Source: Stenotrophomonas sp. SY1
GTDB lineage: Bacteria; Pseudomonadota; Gammaproteobacteria; Xanthomonadales; Xanthomonadaceae
Assembly: GCF_021202945.1 (NCBI RefSeq)
Contig: NZ_JAJOYR010000002.1
Span: 919,825 to 983,824, forward strand
Length of the DNA: 64,000 nucleotides
Reading direction: 5' to 3'
Part shown: positions 53,784-63,882 of the stretch, one piece after another
How the letters are laid out: each line of letters starts with the position of its first letter
Position numbering within the stretch: the stretch's first letter is position 1
Position numbers and translations under genes: made by a program
Notes under the pieces: generated by a model
Database searches by the model: none
The model's input: the letters and a program-made list of their open reading frames with translations, nothing else
What the model was told of the DNA's origin: nothing

Positions 53784-56700
53784 TTACTGCGGCAGATCGC
53801 CGTTCTTGGCCAACTGCTTGCGGTTGAACAGGCGCTGCACCACCACGAAGAACAGCGGGATGAAGAACAGGCCCAGCAGCGTGCCGACAATCATGCCGCC
53901 CAGCACGCCGGTACCGATGGCGCGCTGCGCACCCGAACCCGCACCGGAGGCAATCGCCAGCGGCAGCACGCCCAGGCCGAACGCCAGCGAGGTCATGATG
54001 ATCGGACGCAGACGATCGCGTACCGCATGCATGGTCGCTTCGATCACACCGGCGCCCTTCTCCAGATGCTCCTTGGCGAATTCCACGATCAGGATCGCGT
54101 TCTTCGAAGTCAGGCCCACCGTGGTCAGCATCGCCACCTGGAAGTACACGTCACGCTCCATGCCACGCATCGTGTTGGCCAGCACCGCACCGAGGATGCC
54201 CAGCGGCGCAACCATCAGCACCGAAGTCGGCACCGACCAGCTTTCGTACAGCGCGGCAAGACACAGGAACACGATCAGCAGCGACAGCGTGTACAGCAGC
54301 GGCGTCTGCGAACCGGCCTCGCGCTCCTGGTAGGACACGGCCGTCCACTCGATGCTGAAACCGGCCGGCAACTGCTTGGCCAGCTTCTCCACTTCCAGCA
54401 TTGCATCGCCCGAGGCCACGCCCGGTGCGGCTTCACCCTGGATTTCCAGCGCCGACACACCGTTGTAGCGCTCCAGACGCGGCGAACCGTAATCCCAACG
54501 CTGGCTGGCGAATGCCGAGAACGGCACCATCTCGCCGACGTTGTTCTTCACCGTCCACAGACTGAAGTCTTCCGGGTTCATGCGGAAGCCGTCATCGGCC
54601 TGCACGTACACGCGCTTGACCCGGCCACGGTCGATGAAGTCATCGATGTAGCTCGAACCCCAGGCGGTAGCCAGAGTGCTGTTGATCGTATCCAGCGACA
54701 GACCATGCGCGCCGGCCTTGGCCACGTCGATGTCCAGGCGCAGCTGCGGCGTGTCGTCCAGGCCATTGGGTCGAACATTGGCCAACAACTTGCTCTCGCC
54801 GGCCATTCCAAGCAGCTGATTGCGTGCATTGACCAGAGCTTCATGGCCCAGGCCGGAGTTGTCCTTCAGGAAGAAGGTGTAACCCGAGGCGATACCCAGC
54901 TCCGGCATGGCCGGCGGCGGGAAGGCGAAGATGAAAGCGTCCTTGATCTGGCCAAGCGCGGCCATCGCACGGCCGGTGATCGGGCCCACGCCCTGGTCGT
55001 CACTGCGCTCGCTCCAGTCCTTGAGCTTGACGAAGGCCATGCCCGAGTTCTGGCCCATGCCGGAGAAGCTGAAGCCCTGCACCGAGAACACCGATTCCAC
55101 GGCGTCCTTTTCGTTCTTCAGGAAGTGGTCTTCCAGCTTGTAGATCGACTCCAGCGTGCGCTCCTGCGTGGCACCCACCGGTGCCTGCACCAGCGCCATC
55201 AGGATGCCCTGGTCTTCATTGGGCAGGAACGAGCTGGGCAGTCGCACGAACAGCAGGCCCATCACCACCGCCAGCGCCAGGAACACCGCCATGAACCGGC
55301 CCGGGCGAAGCAGGATGCCCTTCACGCCGCGCTGGTAGGTGCCGCTGGTGCGATCAAAGCCGTTGTTGAAGGCATTGAAGAAACGCCCCGACAGGCCCTT
55401 GTGGGCGACGTGATGCTCGCCCTTCTTCAGCGGCTTGAGCATGGTCGCGCACAGCGCCGGGGTCAGCACGATGGCGACCAGCACCGACAGCGCCATCGCC
55501 GACACGATGGTCGCCGAGAACTGACGGTAGATCACGCCGGTGGAGCCGCTCATGAAGGCCATCGGCACGAACACCGCCGACAGCACCAGGCCGATGCCGA
55601 CCAGCGCGCCGGTGATCTGGCTCATCGATTTGCGCGTGGCTTCCAGCGGCGACAGGCCCTCCTCGGACATGATGCGCTCGACGTTCTCCACCACCACGAT
55701 GGCATCATCCACCAGCAGGCCGATCGCCAGCACCATCGCGAACATGGTCAGCATGTTGATCGAGAAGCCCAGCACCGCGAGGATGCCGAACGTGCCCAGC
55801 AACACCACCGGCACGGCGATGGTCGGGATCAGCGTTGCGCGGAAGTTCTGCAGGAACAGGTACATCACCACGAACACCAGCACGATGGCCTCAAGCAGCG
55901 TCTTGACCACGCCCTTGATCGACACGCGCACGAACGGGGTGGTGTCGTACGGGATCACCGCGGTCATGCCACGCGGGAAGTTGGCCTTGAGCTCTTCCAG
56001 CGTCTTGCTTACGCCCTCGGCCGTTTCCAGCGCGTTGGCGCCGGTGGCCAGGGTGATGGCCAGGCCCGAGGCCGGCTTGCCGTTGTAGCGGGTGACGAAG
56101 TCGTAGGTTTCCGCGCCCAGCTCGACGCGGGCCACGTCGCCCAGTTTCAGCGACGAGCCATCGGCTTCGGTGCGCACCACGATGTTGCGGAACTGCTCCG
56201 GCGTCTGCAGGCGGTCCTGCGCATTGATGGTGGCGTTGAGCTGCTGGCCCTTCACCGCCGGCGCGCCGCCGAGCTGGCCCACCGCAACCTGCGCGTTCTG
56301 CGCCCTGACCGCGGCCGTGACTTCATCCACGGAGACCTTGTAGGTCTGCAGCTTGGTCGGGTCCAGCCAGATACGCATGGCGTACTTGCCGCCAAACACC
56401 TGGATGCTGCCCACGCCCGGCACGCGGCTGAGCGGGTCAACGACGTTGGAACCGACGTAGTCGGAGATGTCGTTCTCATCCATGCTGCCGTCTTCGGACA
56501 CGAAGCCGAGCACGTTGAGGAAGCCGGAGCTGGACTTGGCGACGTTGATGCCCTGGCGCTGCACTTCCTGCGGCAGCAACGGCATGGCCAGCTGCAGCTT
56601 GTTCTGCACCTGCACCTGCGCGATGTCCGAGTTGGTGCCGCTCTCGAAGGTCAGGGTGATGCTGGCCTGGCCGTTGGAGGAGCTGTTGGAGGAGAAGTAC

Positions 56701-56927
56701 ATCAGGCCGTCCAGGCCCTTCATGTTCTGCTCGATGATCTGCGTCACCGAGTCCTCGACCACCTTGGCCGAAGCGCCCGGATAGTTCGCCGTGATCGACA
56801 CCGCCGGCGGTGCCACCTCCGGGTACATCGAGATCGGCAGCTTGAGCATGGCCAAGGCGCCGGCCAGCATGATGATGATGGCGATGACCCACGCAAAGAT
56901 GGGTCGGTCGATAAAGAAGCGTGCCAT
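53784..56927 (-). CDS. smeE: RND efflux pump, SmeE-like
   Basis: Inner-membrane drug/proton antiporter of 1047 residues, of the AcrB/MexB (HAE1) group. Twelve membrane segments and two large periplasmic loops are present. The proton-relay residues are in [17 protein letters not shown] and [14 protein letters not shown]. It follows the adaptor gene by 12 bases. With the divergent regulator this fits Stenotrophomonas SmeDEF, but the outer-membrane channel smeF that follows in that operon is absent; a terminator comes at once. It may pair with a channel coded elsewhere. Confidence 0.9.
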   Translation of the reverse strand: MARFFIDRPIFAWVIAIIIMLAGALAMLKLPISMYPEVAPPAVSITANYPGASAKVVEDSVTQIIEQNMKGLDGLMYFSSNSSSNGQASITLTFESGTNSDIAQVQVQNKLQLAMPLLPQEVQRQGINVAKSSSGFLNVLGFVSEDGSMDENDISDYVGSNVVDPLSRVPGVGSIQVFGGKYAMRIWLDPTKLQTYKVSVDEVTAAVRAQNAQVAVGQLGGAPAVKGQQLNATINAQDRLQTPEQFRNIVVRTEADGSSLKLGDVARVELGAETYDFVTRYNGKPASGLAITLATGANALETAEGVSKTLEELKANFPRGMTAVIPYDTTPFVRVSIKGVVKTLLEAIVLVFVVMYLFLQNFRATLIPTIAVPVVLLGTFGILAVLGFSINMLTMFAMVLAIGLLVDDAIVVVENVERIMSEEGLSPLEATRKSMSQITGALVGIGLVLSAVFVPMAFMSGSTGVIYRQFSATIVSAMALSVLVAIVLTPALCATMLKPLKKGEHHVAHKGLSGRFFNAFNNGFDRTSGTYQRGVKGILLRPGRFMAVFLALAVVMGLLFVRLPSSFLPNEDQGILMALVQAPVGATQERTLESIYKLEDHFLKNEKDAVESVFSVQGFSFSGMGQNSGMAFVKLKDWSERSDDQGVGPITGRAMAALGQIKDAFIFAFPPPAMPELGIASGYTFFLKDNSGLGHEALVNARNQLLGMAGESKLLANVRPNGLDDTPQLRLDIDVAKAGAHGLSLDTINSTLATAWGSSYIDDFIDRGRVKRVYVQADDGFRMNPEDFSLWTVKNNVGEMVPFSAFASQRWDYGSPRLERYNGVSALEIQGEAAPGVASGDAMLEVEKLAKQLPAGFSIEWTAVSYQEREAGSQTPLLYTLSLLIVFLCLAALYESWSVPTSVLMVAPLGILGAVLANTMRGMERDVYFQVAMLTTVGLTSKNAILIVEFAKEHLEKGAGVIEATMHAVRDRLRPIIMTSLAFGLGVLPLAIASGAGSGAQRAIGTGVLGGMIVGTLLGLFFIPLFFVVVQRLFNRKQLAKNGDLPQ

Positions 56928-56939
56928 GTATTTCTCCGC

Positions 56940-58124
56940 TTACTGCTTGGCAGCCGGTGCCGCCGCGTCAGGCGCGGCGGCAGGCTTGGCGGCTTCGGCA
57001 CCCTTCTCGGTGGCTTGTACCGGCATCCCCGGACCAATCTTCTGCAGCCCTTCGACGATGACCTTGTCGCCGGCCTTCAGGCCGCTTTCGACCAGCCACT
57101 TGTCGCCGATGGTGCGGCTGACCACGACCGGACGCACCGCAACCTTGCCTTCGCCATCGACCACCATCGCGCTGGTGTCACCCTTCGGGTCACGCGCGAT
57201 GCCCTGCATCGGCACCAGCAATCCATTCGGACGCACGCCACTGCCCAGCACGGCGCGCACGAACATGCCCGGCATCAACACCTGCTCGGGGTTCTCCACG
57301 CGGATCCGCAGGCCGTAGCTGCCGGTGGACGGGTCGACGCTGACTTCGGAGAACTCCAGCTTGCCCTTGTGGGCGAAGGTGCTGCCGTCTTCGAGCAGGA
57401 TGTCCACCGGCAGTTCGGAGGCGCCTTCCAGGCGGCCTTCGGCCAGTTCACGGCGCAGCTGCAGCAGCTCGGCCGAAGACTGGGTGACGTCGATGTAGAT
57501 CGGGTCGAGCTGGTTGATCGTCGCCAGCGGTGCGGCCTGGCCGGCGCTGACCAGCGCGCCCTGGGTGACCGAGGACTTTCCGATCTGGCCGCTGATCGGC
57601 GCGGTGATGCGGGCGTAGCCCAGCGTCACGTTGGCCGCATCCAGCGAAGCGCGGGCAGCGCCGACATCGGCTTCTGCCTGCTTCCAGGCAGCCTGTGCGC
57701 CTTCGTCGTCCTGCACGCTGATGAGCTTGCTCTTGACCAGCTCGCTGCTGCGGCGCGCCGCCAGGCGCGCGGCGCTTACGGCGGCTTCGGCACGCGCCAG
57801 CTGCGCGCGGGCGCTGTTGGCCTGTGCGCGGTAAGCGGCATCATCAAGCTGATACAGCGGCTGACCTTCCTTCACCAGGCTGCCTTCGGTGAACAGGCGC
57901 TTGGCAACGATGCCGCTCACCTGCGGACGGACTTCGGCCACCTGGTAGCCATTGGCACGGCCGGCCAGTTCACGGGTAAGCGTGACCGGTTCGGTCTTGA
58001 GCGTGACCACGGTGACCTGGCCCGGACCACCCTGCGGCGGTGCTTCACCACCTTTGCAGGCAGCAAGCGCGACGGTTAGTGCGAGAGAAAGCGCGACGAG
58101 ACGGCAGTTGCTGATTCGGGACAT
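56940..58124 (-). CDS. smeD: Periplasmic adaptor, SmeD-like
   Basis: Membrane-fusion protein of 394 residues that joins the pump to an outer-membrane channel. A lipobox is present (ALTVALAAC) followed by KGGEAPPQGGPGQV. The lipoyl domain, a coiled hairpin (ARAQLARAEAAVSAARLAAR) and the beta-barrel segment TAPISGQIGKSSVTQGALV are in the usual order. The C-terminal tail is Ala/Pro-rich. It heads the pump operon and is controlled by the divergent SmeT-like repressor. Confidence 0.9.
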   Translation of the reverse strand: MSRISNCRLVALSLALTVALAACKGGEAPPQGGPGQVTVVTLKTEPVTLTRELAGRANGYQVAEVRPQVSGIVAKRLFTEGSLVKEGQPLYQLDDAAYRAQANSARAQLARAEAAVSAARLAARRSSELVKSKLISVQDDEGAQAAWKQAEADVGAARASLDAANVTLGYARITAPISGQIGKSSVTQGALVSAGQAAPLATINQLDPIYIDVTQSSAELLQLRRELAEGRLEGASELPVDILLEDGSTFAHKGKLEFSEVSVDPSTGSYGLRIRVENPEQVLMPGMFVRAVLGSGVRPNGLLVPMQGIARDPKGDTSAMVVDGEGKVAVRPVVVSRTIGDKWLVESGLKAGDKVIVEGLQKIGPGMPVQATEKGAEAAKPAAAPDAAAPAAKQ

Positions 58125-58284
58125 GAGAAAGGCTCAATGAGAAAGTGACGCTCGCAGATGTCGGGCACTGCCCCAAAACCGGGCAGTACCTGCCAAGGGC
58201 ATACGCTACGGGCACAGCGGTGACCACCGCCACCCCCACACGTAACGCAAGCCCGGCCATCCTGCGATGCAAGCTGCGGGAATA

Positions 58285-58308
58285 TACATACATGCACGCT
58301 TGTTTGTA
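58285..58308. promoter_or_regulatory. SmeT-type operator
   Basis: TACATACATGC and GCTTGTTTGTA form an imperfect palindrome around AC, in an AT-rich stretch of the divergent smeD-smeT gap. From memory it closely resembles the published SmeT operator of Stenotrophomonas maltophilia. It is the likely site through which SmeT represses both genes. Confidence 0.65.
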
Positions 58309-58353
58309 AACGCATACAATTCAGGCCGGTTTCATCCAGCATCTGCGCAACGC

Positions 58354-59031
58354 ATGGCCAGAAAAACCAAAGAAGAGGCGCAGGCCACCCGCGAAGGCAT
58401 CCTTGATGCCGCGCTGGCCTGTTTCCATGAGAACGGCGTCGCCAACACCTCGCTGGCGGCCATCGGCGAGCGCGCCGGCTATACCCGTGGCGCGGTGTAC
58501 TGGCACTTCAAGAACAAGACCGAAGTGCTCGAAGCGATGATCAACCGCGAGCGCATTCCTTTCATCGAGCGCCTGCGCCACGCCTATTCGCCGCATCGCA
58601 ATACGCCGATCCTGGACCTGCGCTCGGTGATGCTGATCTCGCTGAGCGAGCTGGCCAACGAGCCGCACCTGCGCGACATGATGGAAATCATGCTGCGCAA
58701 TGACCTGTCGGCCGAAAGCCAGGCCATGCAGCAGATGCAGCAGGACAGCATCGAAGAGGAGATGGCGATCTTCCGCCGCGCATTCGAGCGCGCGCGCGAA
58801 CTGGGCCAACTGCGCGACGGCGTGGACACCGCGGTGGTGTCGCGCATCCTGCATGCAGGCATGACCGGCGTGCTGTACAGCGCCATGCTCGAACCCAAGC
58901 AGTTCGACCTGGAGCGCGACAGCCGCGAGGTGATGGACGCCCTGCTGGCCTACTACGTGAAGCCGGGCGTGTTCACCCCGGGCGCCGACCCGAAACCCTT
59001 GCCGCCCGCCGATCCGGACCCGCAGGACTGA
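58354..59031 (+). CDS. smeT: TetR-family repressor, SmeT-like
   Basis: Regulator of 225 residues of the AcrR/TtgR group. The helix-turn-helix includes TSLAAIGERAGYTRGAVYWH and is followed by FKNKTEVLEA. The start at 58354 (MARKTKEEAQATREG) is typical of efflux-pump repressors. It is divergent from the adaptor gene and shares its regulatory gap. In Stenotrophomonas, loss of SmeT raises efflux; that role is inferred here by homology and gene order. Confidence 0.85.
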   Translation: MARKTKEEAQATREGILDAALACFHENGVANTSLAAIGERAGYTRGAVYWHFKNKTEVLEAMINRERIPFIERLRHAYSPHRNTPILDLRSVMLISLSELANEPHLRDMMEIMLRNDLSAESQAMQQMQQDSIEEEMAIFRRAFERARELGQLRDGVDTAVVSRILHAGMTGVLYSAMLEPKQFDLERDSREVMDALLAYYVKPGVFTPGADPKPLPPADPDPQD

Positions 59032-59105
59032 CGCCGCAGGTTGGCAGCCTGGTTCCGGCATCGCGTGGAACCGCCGGCTGGGACGAAGGCCGTATCCCCA
59101 AAAGA

Positions 59106-59135
59106 AAACGGCAGCACCAAGGTGCTGCCGTTTTC
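59106..59135 (-). terminator. Terminator of hslU
   Basis: AAAACGGCAGCACC and its perfect complement surround AA. On the minus strand the stem ends in TTTTC. It lies just after the hslU stop and can also act for smeT. Confidence 0.8.
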
Positions 59136-59154
59136 ATGAGCCTACAACGAGCAG

Positions 59155-60525
59155 TTACAGGATGTAGCGGCTCAGGTCCGGGTCCTGCACCAGCTCGCCC
59201 AGATGCTTGTTCACATAGGCGCTGTCGATGGTGATGGTTTCGCCATCACGATCCGGTGCTTCGTAGCTGAGCGAATCCAGCAGACGTTCCAGCACCGTGT
59301 GCAGACGACGCGCACCGATGTTCTCCTGGCGCTCGTTGACCTGGAAGGCGATCTCGGCCAGACGATCCACCGCATCCACCGTGAAACTCACATTGACGCC
59401 CTCGGTCGCCAACAGTGCTTCGTACTGCTTGGTCAGCGCGGCCTTCGGCTCGGTGAGGATGCGCACGAAATCGGCCTTGGTCAGGGCGCCCAGTTCCACG
59501 CGGATCGGGAAGCGGCCCTGCAGTTCCGGAATCAGGTCGCTGGGCTTGGCCAGGTGGAACGCACCGGAGGCGATGAACAGGATGTGGTCGGTCTTGATCG
59601 TGCCGTACTTGGTGGACACGTTGGAGCCTTCCACCAGCGGCAGCAGATCACGCTGCACGCCTTCGCGCGAAACATCGCCACCGCCGACGTTGTCGCCGCG
59701 CTTGGCCACCTTGTCGATCTCGTCGATGAACACGATGCCGTGCTGCTCGCAGGCCTCGACCGCCGCAGCGCGGATGTCGTCCTCGTTGACCAGCTTGCCC
59801 GCCTCTTCCTCGATCAGCAGCGGCTTGGCGGCCTTGATCGTCAGCGTGCGCTTGTTGGACTTGGCACTGCCAAGGTTGGCGAACATCGACTTCAGCTGCT
59901 GGCCCATTTCCTCCATGCCTGGCGGAGTCATGATGTCCATGCTGACGTTGGCAGCCACGTCCAGTTCGATCTCGCGCTCGTCCAGCTCACCTGCACGCAG
60001 CATGCGGCGGAACTTGATGCGGGTTTCGTTATCGGCAGCCGACGGCTCGTTGCGCGCAGCTTCGGCGTCGAAGCCGATGCCGACGCTGCGACGCGGCAGC
60101 AGTGCATCGAGGATGCGGTCCTCGGCTTTCTCTTCGGCCTGCGTGCGCACCCGCACCTTGGCCTGCTCGCGGTACAGCTTGACCGCGGTGTCGGCCAGAT
60201 CGCGGATGATCTGCTCCACGTCCTTGCCGACGTAGCCGACCTCGGTGAAGCGCGTGGCTTCAACCTTGACGAACGGCGCGTTGGCCAAGGTAGCCAGGCG
60301 GCGGGCGATCTCGGTCTTGCCGACGCCGGTCGGGCCGATCATCAGGATGTTCTTGGGCATCACTTCATTGCGCAGCTCCGGCACCAGCTGCATGCGGCGC
60401 CAGCGGTTGCGCAGGGCGATGGCCACAGCACGCTTGGCGTCATGCTGGCCGACGATGTGCCGGTCCAGCTCCTGCACGATTTCGCGCGGGGTCATGGTGG
60501 CGGAGGAAACTTCAATCTTCGACAT
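59155..60525 (-). CDS. hslU: HslU ATPase subunit
   Basis: AAA+ unfoldase of 456 residues that feeds proteins to the HslV peptidase. The Walker A motif is [24 protein letters not shown] follows, Walker B is [12 protein letters not shown], and the C-terminal sensor region and LSRYIL end are conserved. The start at 60525 ([16 protein letters not shown]) follows hslV, from which it is separated by a SMAG element. Confidence 0.97.
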   Translation of the reverse strand: MSKIEVSSATMTPREIVQELDRHIVGQHDAKRAVAIALRNRWRRMQLVPELRNEVMPKNILMIGPTGVGKTEIARRLATLANAPFVKVEATRFTEVGYVGKDVEQIIRDLADTAVKLYREQAKVRVRTQAEEKAEDRILDALLPRRSVGIGFDAEAARNEPSAADNETRIKFRRMLRAGELDEREIELDVAANVSMDIMTPPGMEEMGQQLKSMFANLGSAKSNKRTLTIKAAKPLLIEEEAGKLVNEDDIRAAAVEACEQHGIVFIDEIDKVAKRGDNVGGGDVSREGVQRDLLPLVEGSNVSTKYGTIKTDHILFIASGAFHLAKPSDLIPELQGRFPIRVELGALTKADFVRILTEPKAALTKQYEALLATEGVNVSFTVDAVDRLAEIAFQVNERQENIGARRLHTVLERLLDSLSYEAPDRDGETITIDSAYVNKHLGELVQDPDLSRYIL

Positions 60526-60579
60526 GGATGTGCTCACGAATTCGTTGTCGATGTCGCCGGAACCCAAAGGCCCCGGCCG

Positions 60580-60604
60580 GTAGCGCCGGGCCATGCCCGG
60601 CGGA
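60580..60604. repeat. Single SMAG-like palindrome between hslV and hslU
   Basis: GTAG head with core CGCCGGGC-CAT-GCCCGGCG, in the 106-base gap inside the hslVU operon. As a stem-loop in the mRNA it may affect mRNA stability or the ratio of the two subunits. Confidence 0.7.
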
Positions 60605-60631
60605 TCAGGGATGCCGGTGACGGGTGCCCCG

Positions 60632-61183
60632 TCACAACTCCTCAACCACCACATTCTTGTTGGTGTAGATGCAGATGCCGCCGGCGATGTTGATCGCCTC
60701 CACGGCCACCGACTTTGCATCCATCTCGGTGTGCGCAAGCAGTGCGCGCGCCGCGCTCAGTGCGTAGGAACCGCCGGAACCGATGGCGATGATGCCGTCC
60801 TCCGGTTCGATCACATCGCCGGTACCGCTGATGATCAGCGAGGTTTCCTTGTCGGCCACCGCCAGCAATGCTTCCAGCTTGCCCAGGCGACGTTCGGTAC
60901 GCCAATCCTTGGCCAGCTCCACCGCCGCACGGGTCAGCTGGCCATGTTTCTCCAGCTTGGCTTCAAACAGCTCGAACAGCGTGAACGCATCGGCCGCCGC
61001 ACCGGCAAAACCGGCCAGCACCTGGCCGTCACGACCGAGCCGGCGCACCTTGCGTGCATTGCCCTTCATCACCGTGTGACCCAGCGTGACCTGACCATCG
61101 CCGGCAATCGCCACATGCTCGCCGCGACGCACGCAGCAGATGGTGGTGGCATGAAAAACGTTCGGGTTCTGACTGGGGTCCAT
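60632..61183 (-). CDS. hslV: HslV peptidase subunit
   Basis: Threonine peptidase of 183 residues, the proteolytic part of the HslUV complex. The active Thr is expected in [12 protein letters not shown] (T13), so about 12 residues would be removed, a longer leader than in E. coli. [15 protein letters not shown] and [16 protein letters not shown] are family motifs. GGAGG lies before the ATG. Confidence 0.96.
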   Translation of the reverse strand: MDPSQNPNVFHATTICCVRRGEHVAIAGDGQVTLGHTVMKGNARKVRRLGRDGQVLAGFAGAAADAFTLFELFEAKLEKHGQLTRAAVELAKDWRTERRLGKLEALLAVADKETSLIISGTGDVIEPEDGIIAIGSGGSYALSAARALLAHTEMDAKSVAVEAINIAGGICIYTNKNVVVEEL

Positions 61184-61209
61184 ACGGCCTCCGGGATACT
61201 GTTCAACCG

Positions 61210-61237
61210 AAGTGGGGCCGGTCGCGCCCCGATCAAG
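61210..61237 (-). promoter_or_regulatory. Possible heat-shock promoter of hslVU
   Basis: On the minus strand CTTGATC is followed after 13 bases by CCCCACTT, close to the sigma-32 consensus CTTGAAA-N13-17-CCCCAT-T. It lies 27 bases before the hslV start, and hslVU is a known heat-shock operon in other bacteria. Confidence 0.5.
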
Positions 61238-61307
61238 CCTGCCCCCTCCCCCACCGGCGACAGCCGGCGTTCAGAAAAACGGCAAGGGCCGGTTGGCGTG
61301 CGCGCCT

Positions 61308-61374
61308 GTAGCCCCGAGCCATGCTCGGCGGAGGTATCCCTGGTAAAGCCCAGCGGAGCATGGCTCCGCTCTAC
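61308..61374. repeat. SMAG-like REP pair, inverted
   Basis: GTAG-headed element at 61308-61333 (core CCGAGCCATGCTCGG) and an inverted one at 61351-61374 (core GCGGAGCATGGCTCCGC). They lie between the DUF3079 gene end and the hslVU promoter. Confidence 0.8.
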
Positions 61375-61393
61375 CAACATCAAATGCCGGTAC

Positions 61394-61600
61394 CTAAGGC
61401 GTCAGCTTGGCCAGATTCGGGCGGTCCGGCTCGGGTTCGATGCCCCATGCCACGTACCAGTTCTCACCCTGCGTTTCGATCGGGTGTTGGGTGCGGCCGG
61501 AACCGTTACCGCAGGCCAACGCATCGGTCGCGCAATAACGGTCGCATCCCCAGCAAATGCGCTCGGGATGTTTGGGTTTGAGCGGAAAGGGTTTTGCCAT
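61394..61600 (-). CDS. DUF3079 small Cys-rich protein
   Basis: Protein of 68 residues that matches the DUF3079 family: MAKPFPLKPKHPERICWGCD, then RYCATDALACGNGSGRTQHP. Four Cys in CWGCDRYC-x6-C suggest metal binding. Function is unknown. A near-perfect GGAGGTGA precedes the ATG at 61600; the longer frame lacks one. Confidence 0.8.
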   Translation of the reverse strand: MAKPFPLKPKHPERICWGCDRYCATDALACGNGSGRTQHPIETQGENWYVAWGIEPEPDRPNLAKLTP

Positions 61601-61726
61601 CGCAATCACCTCCACGACCATCGAGCACGCAGTGTGGCTCACCCGCGCACAGATGCTTCTGACATGAATCAAATCCAAGCCAGATGGGCTGCCTGCGGTT
61701 CAACCGCATTCAGGCCAGCGCACCGT

Positions 61727-62209
61727 TCATGCGCGCTCGGCGCTACATGCATAACAACCATAGCGGGCATGATGGATGTGCACATACGCGACCGCCGCGT
61801 CATCGAAGCCGGCCTGCAACCATGCGCCGACCTCGGTGCCCTCGCATACTTCGGCCCGGATGATCCGATGTGCCTGGTCATAGGCACGCACCGACAACAG
61901 CCGCCGCAACATAGGCGCAGGCACCTGATCGGTTGCCAGCGCCGGGGTACGCGCGCCACGCCGCACGAAGATCGGCCCACTGGCGCGATACGGCGAGTCC
62001 GCCGGCTGATGCTGGTACGGCAGCAACAACACCTGCTCACCGGGACGGGCATCCACCAGACTGACGCGGCACGGAAAGCCAGTGGTCGCATCATCAGGTA
62101 CGGTCAGCCGTTGTATCTGGCGTGCGGCAAGCACCGCATCATCGAGCAGGAACAAAGGAGCGAAGGTAGCCGGAGCCAAGCCCCGCAGAATGAAAGACGT
62201 CATGTGCAT
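61727..62209 (-). CDS. DUF1203 protein
   Basis: Protein of 160 residues of the DUF1203 family, with GFPCRVSLVDARPGEQVLLL, PYQHQPADSPYRASGPIFVR and the C-terminal VHIHHARYGCYACSAE. Function is unknown. Two Met codons are possible, at 62209 and 62203. It lies between DUF3079 and xerC. Confidence 0.78.
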   Translation of the reverse strand: MHMTSFILRGLAPATFAPLFLLDDAVLAARQIQRLTVPDDATTGFPCRVSLVDARPGEQVLLLPYQHQPADSPYRASGPIFVRRGARTPALATDQVPAPMLRRLLSVRAYDQAHRIIRAEVCEGTEVGAWLQAGFDDAAVAYVHIHHARYGCYACSAERA

Positions 62210-62309
62210 GCATCCGGTTCTGGAGCACGCAGCATGGCGAACGGCACGCCATCACGCTCGCCGGAATCGGACATCAAATCCGCATGGGTCCTGCGTCGCC
62301 AACAAGCGA

Positions 62310-63188
62310 TCAGCTCTTGCGCTTGGCCCGTGGATGCGCGGCGTCGTACACCTTGGCCAGGTGCTGGAAATCCAGGTGCGTGTAGATCTGGGTGGTGGCG
62401 ATGTCGGCATGCCCAAGCAGCTCCTGCACGCCGCGCAGGTCGCCGGAGGATTCCAGGATGTGGCTGGCGAAACTGTGCCGCAACATGTGCGGATGCACGT
62501 TCTTGAACAGCCCCTGCCGCTGCGCCAACTGCTTGATGCGGATCTGCACCGCACGCTGGCTGATCGGCCCGCCGCCACGGCCAGGAAACACCGGTTTGTC
62601 GGCCGTGCCCGCGCTTTCCCTGCGCCACTGCTGCAATGCAGCCAACGCGTGCGAACCCACCGGCAGGCTACGCTCGCGGTTGCCCTTGCCGTGGACCCGC
62701 ACCATCCCGCCGTCCATATCCAGCTCGCGCCAACGCAGGGCGCACAGTTCACTCAGGCGCAGGCCCGAGGAATAGGACAACTCAAGCAGCGCGCGGTCGC
62801 GCACGCCCAAGGGCGCCTCGGTGGGCAGTTCAACCAGTTGCACCGCCTCGTCGGCATCGAGCACTTGCGGCAACTTGCGCGGTGCTTTCGGCGCACGCAG
62901 TCCGGCAGCCGGGCTGGTGTCGATGACGTTGTTCTTGAGCAGCCATGCATAGAAGCTGCGGCACGCCGACAGGCGTCGTTGCAGGCTCTTCGCCGACAAC
63001 CCACGGCGATGTTCGGCAGCAATGAACTCACGCAGCTGGTCGCCGACCACAGCCTGTGGATCAGCAATGCCGTTGGCCTCACACCACTGCGACAACGCCG
63101 CAAGATCGCGCTGGTAGGCGTCCAGCGTATGCGCCGACATGCGCCGCTCGACCCGCAGGTAGGCCAGGAATCTCTCAACGGCGCTCAT
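62310..63188 (-). CDS. xerC: XerC tyrosine recombinase
   Basis: Site-specific recombinase of 292 residues that resolves chromosome dimers at dif with XerD. The N-terminal SAM-like domain covers about 1-90. Catalytic residues are R144 (SGLRLSEL), K168, H234 and R237 (HPHMLRHSF), H260 (LGHADIATT) and Y269 (QIYTHLD). The order dapF-DUF484-xerC is conserved in gammaproteobacteria and supports XerC rather than XerD. Confidence 0.95.
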   Translation of the reverse strand: MSAVERFLAYLRVERRMSAHTLDAYQRDLAALSQWCEANGIADPQAVVGDQLREFIAAEHRRGLSAKSLQRRLSACRSFYAWLLKNNVIDTSPAAGLRAPKAPRKLPQVLDADEAVQLVELPTEAPLGVRDRALLELSYSSGLRLSELCALRWRELDMDGGMVRVHGKGNRERSLPVGSHALAALQQWRRESAGTADKPVFPGRGGGPISQRAVQIRIKQLAQRQGLFKNVHPHMLRHSFASHILESSGDLRGVQELLGHADIATTQIYTHLDFQHLAKVYDAAHPRAKRKS

Positions 63189-63204
63189 CGCCGTGCTCCC
63201 ACAC

Positions 63205-63882
63205 TCAGGCGCTGCGGAAGCGCTGCAAACCCGCTACCAGCGCCTCGCCCATCATGCGCAGGAACAGCGTGCCCATGCCCGGATAGAAGCGGTTGGCATC
63301 GTGGCTGCCCACTGCGATCAAACCCACGCCCGGCAATGGCAGCAATGCAGTGGACATCACTTCCTGTACGCGGTCGCCGTAGAGCACGGCATTCTTTTCC
63401 GGCTGCAACCGGCCGCAGATCGGCTCGCCGTCCTGCAGGCAATCGTGGAACGGCGCCAGGCGCGCGTCGTCCTGCGCAAGCACCTGCAACCACGGCGCCT
63501 GCTCCAGCTCCGGCTGTGCATCGAAGGACACGATGCGCACCAGGTCGCCGGCGAAATCCTCTTCCAGCGACGCGGCCATCGCACGCAGCGTGTCGGCGGC
63601 GTTGGTCTGGCGCATCAGCGCCAGCGTCAACTGTTGGGTGCGCACCGCCAGCCGCTCGTTGATCTGCGCGTTGGTCGCCAGGTCGGCCAGGCGCCGCGAC
63701 AACTCGCGGTTCTTGTCGCGCAGCACTTCCAGCTGATAGCTGGCCAGCGACGCGGTGGGGCCGTCATCACGCGGCACCACCAGGGTCAGCGCCAGGTCGG
63801 GAAACTGCTTCAGGAAACCCGGATGACGTCGCAGCCAGGCGGCGACTTCGTGGGCACCGATCTTTTCCAGTGTGTCGCTCAT
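63205..63882 (-). CDS. DUF484 protein
   Basis: Cytoplasmic protein of 225 residues of the DUF484 family (GAF-like fold), found with xerC and dapF in many bacteria. [19 protein letters not shown] and the C-terminal [20 protein letters not shown] match. A coiled segment ([17 protein letters not shown]) lies near residue 55. The ATG at 63882 overlaps the dapF stop. Function is unknown. Confidence 0.9.
   Translation of the reverse strand: MSDTLEKIGAHEVAAWLRRHPGFLKQFPDLALTLVVPRDDGPTASLASYQLEVLRDKNRELSRRLADLATNAQINERLAVRTQQLTLALMRQTNAADTLRAMAASLEEDFAGDLVRIVSFDAQPELEQAPWLQVLAQDDARLAPFHDCLQDGEPICGRLQPEKNAVLYGDRVQEVMSTALLPLPGVGLIAVGSHDANRFYPGMGTLFLRMMGEALVAGLQRFRSA

Noticed and set aside
53634..58079. 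1481-residue plus-strand frame across the pump operon
   Set aside because: His/Gln/Arg-rich translation typical of antisense high-GC DNA; it covers strong adaptor and pump genes on the other strand.
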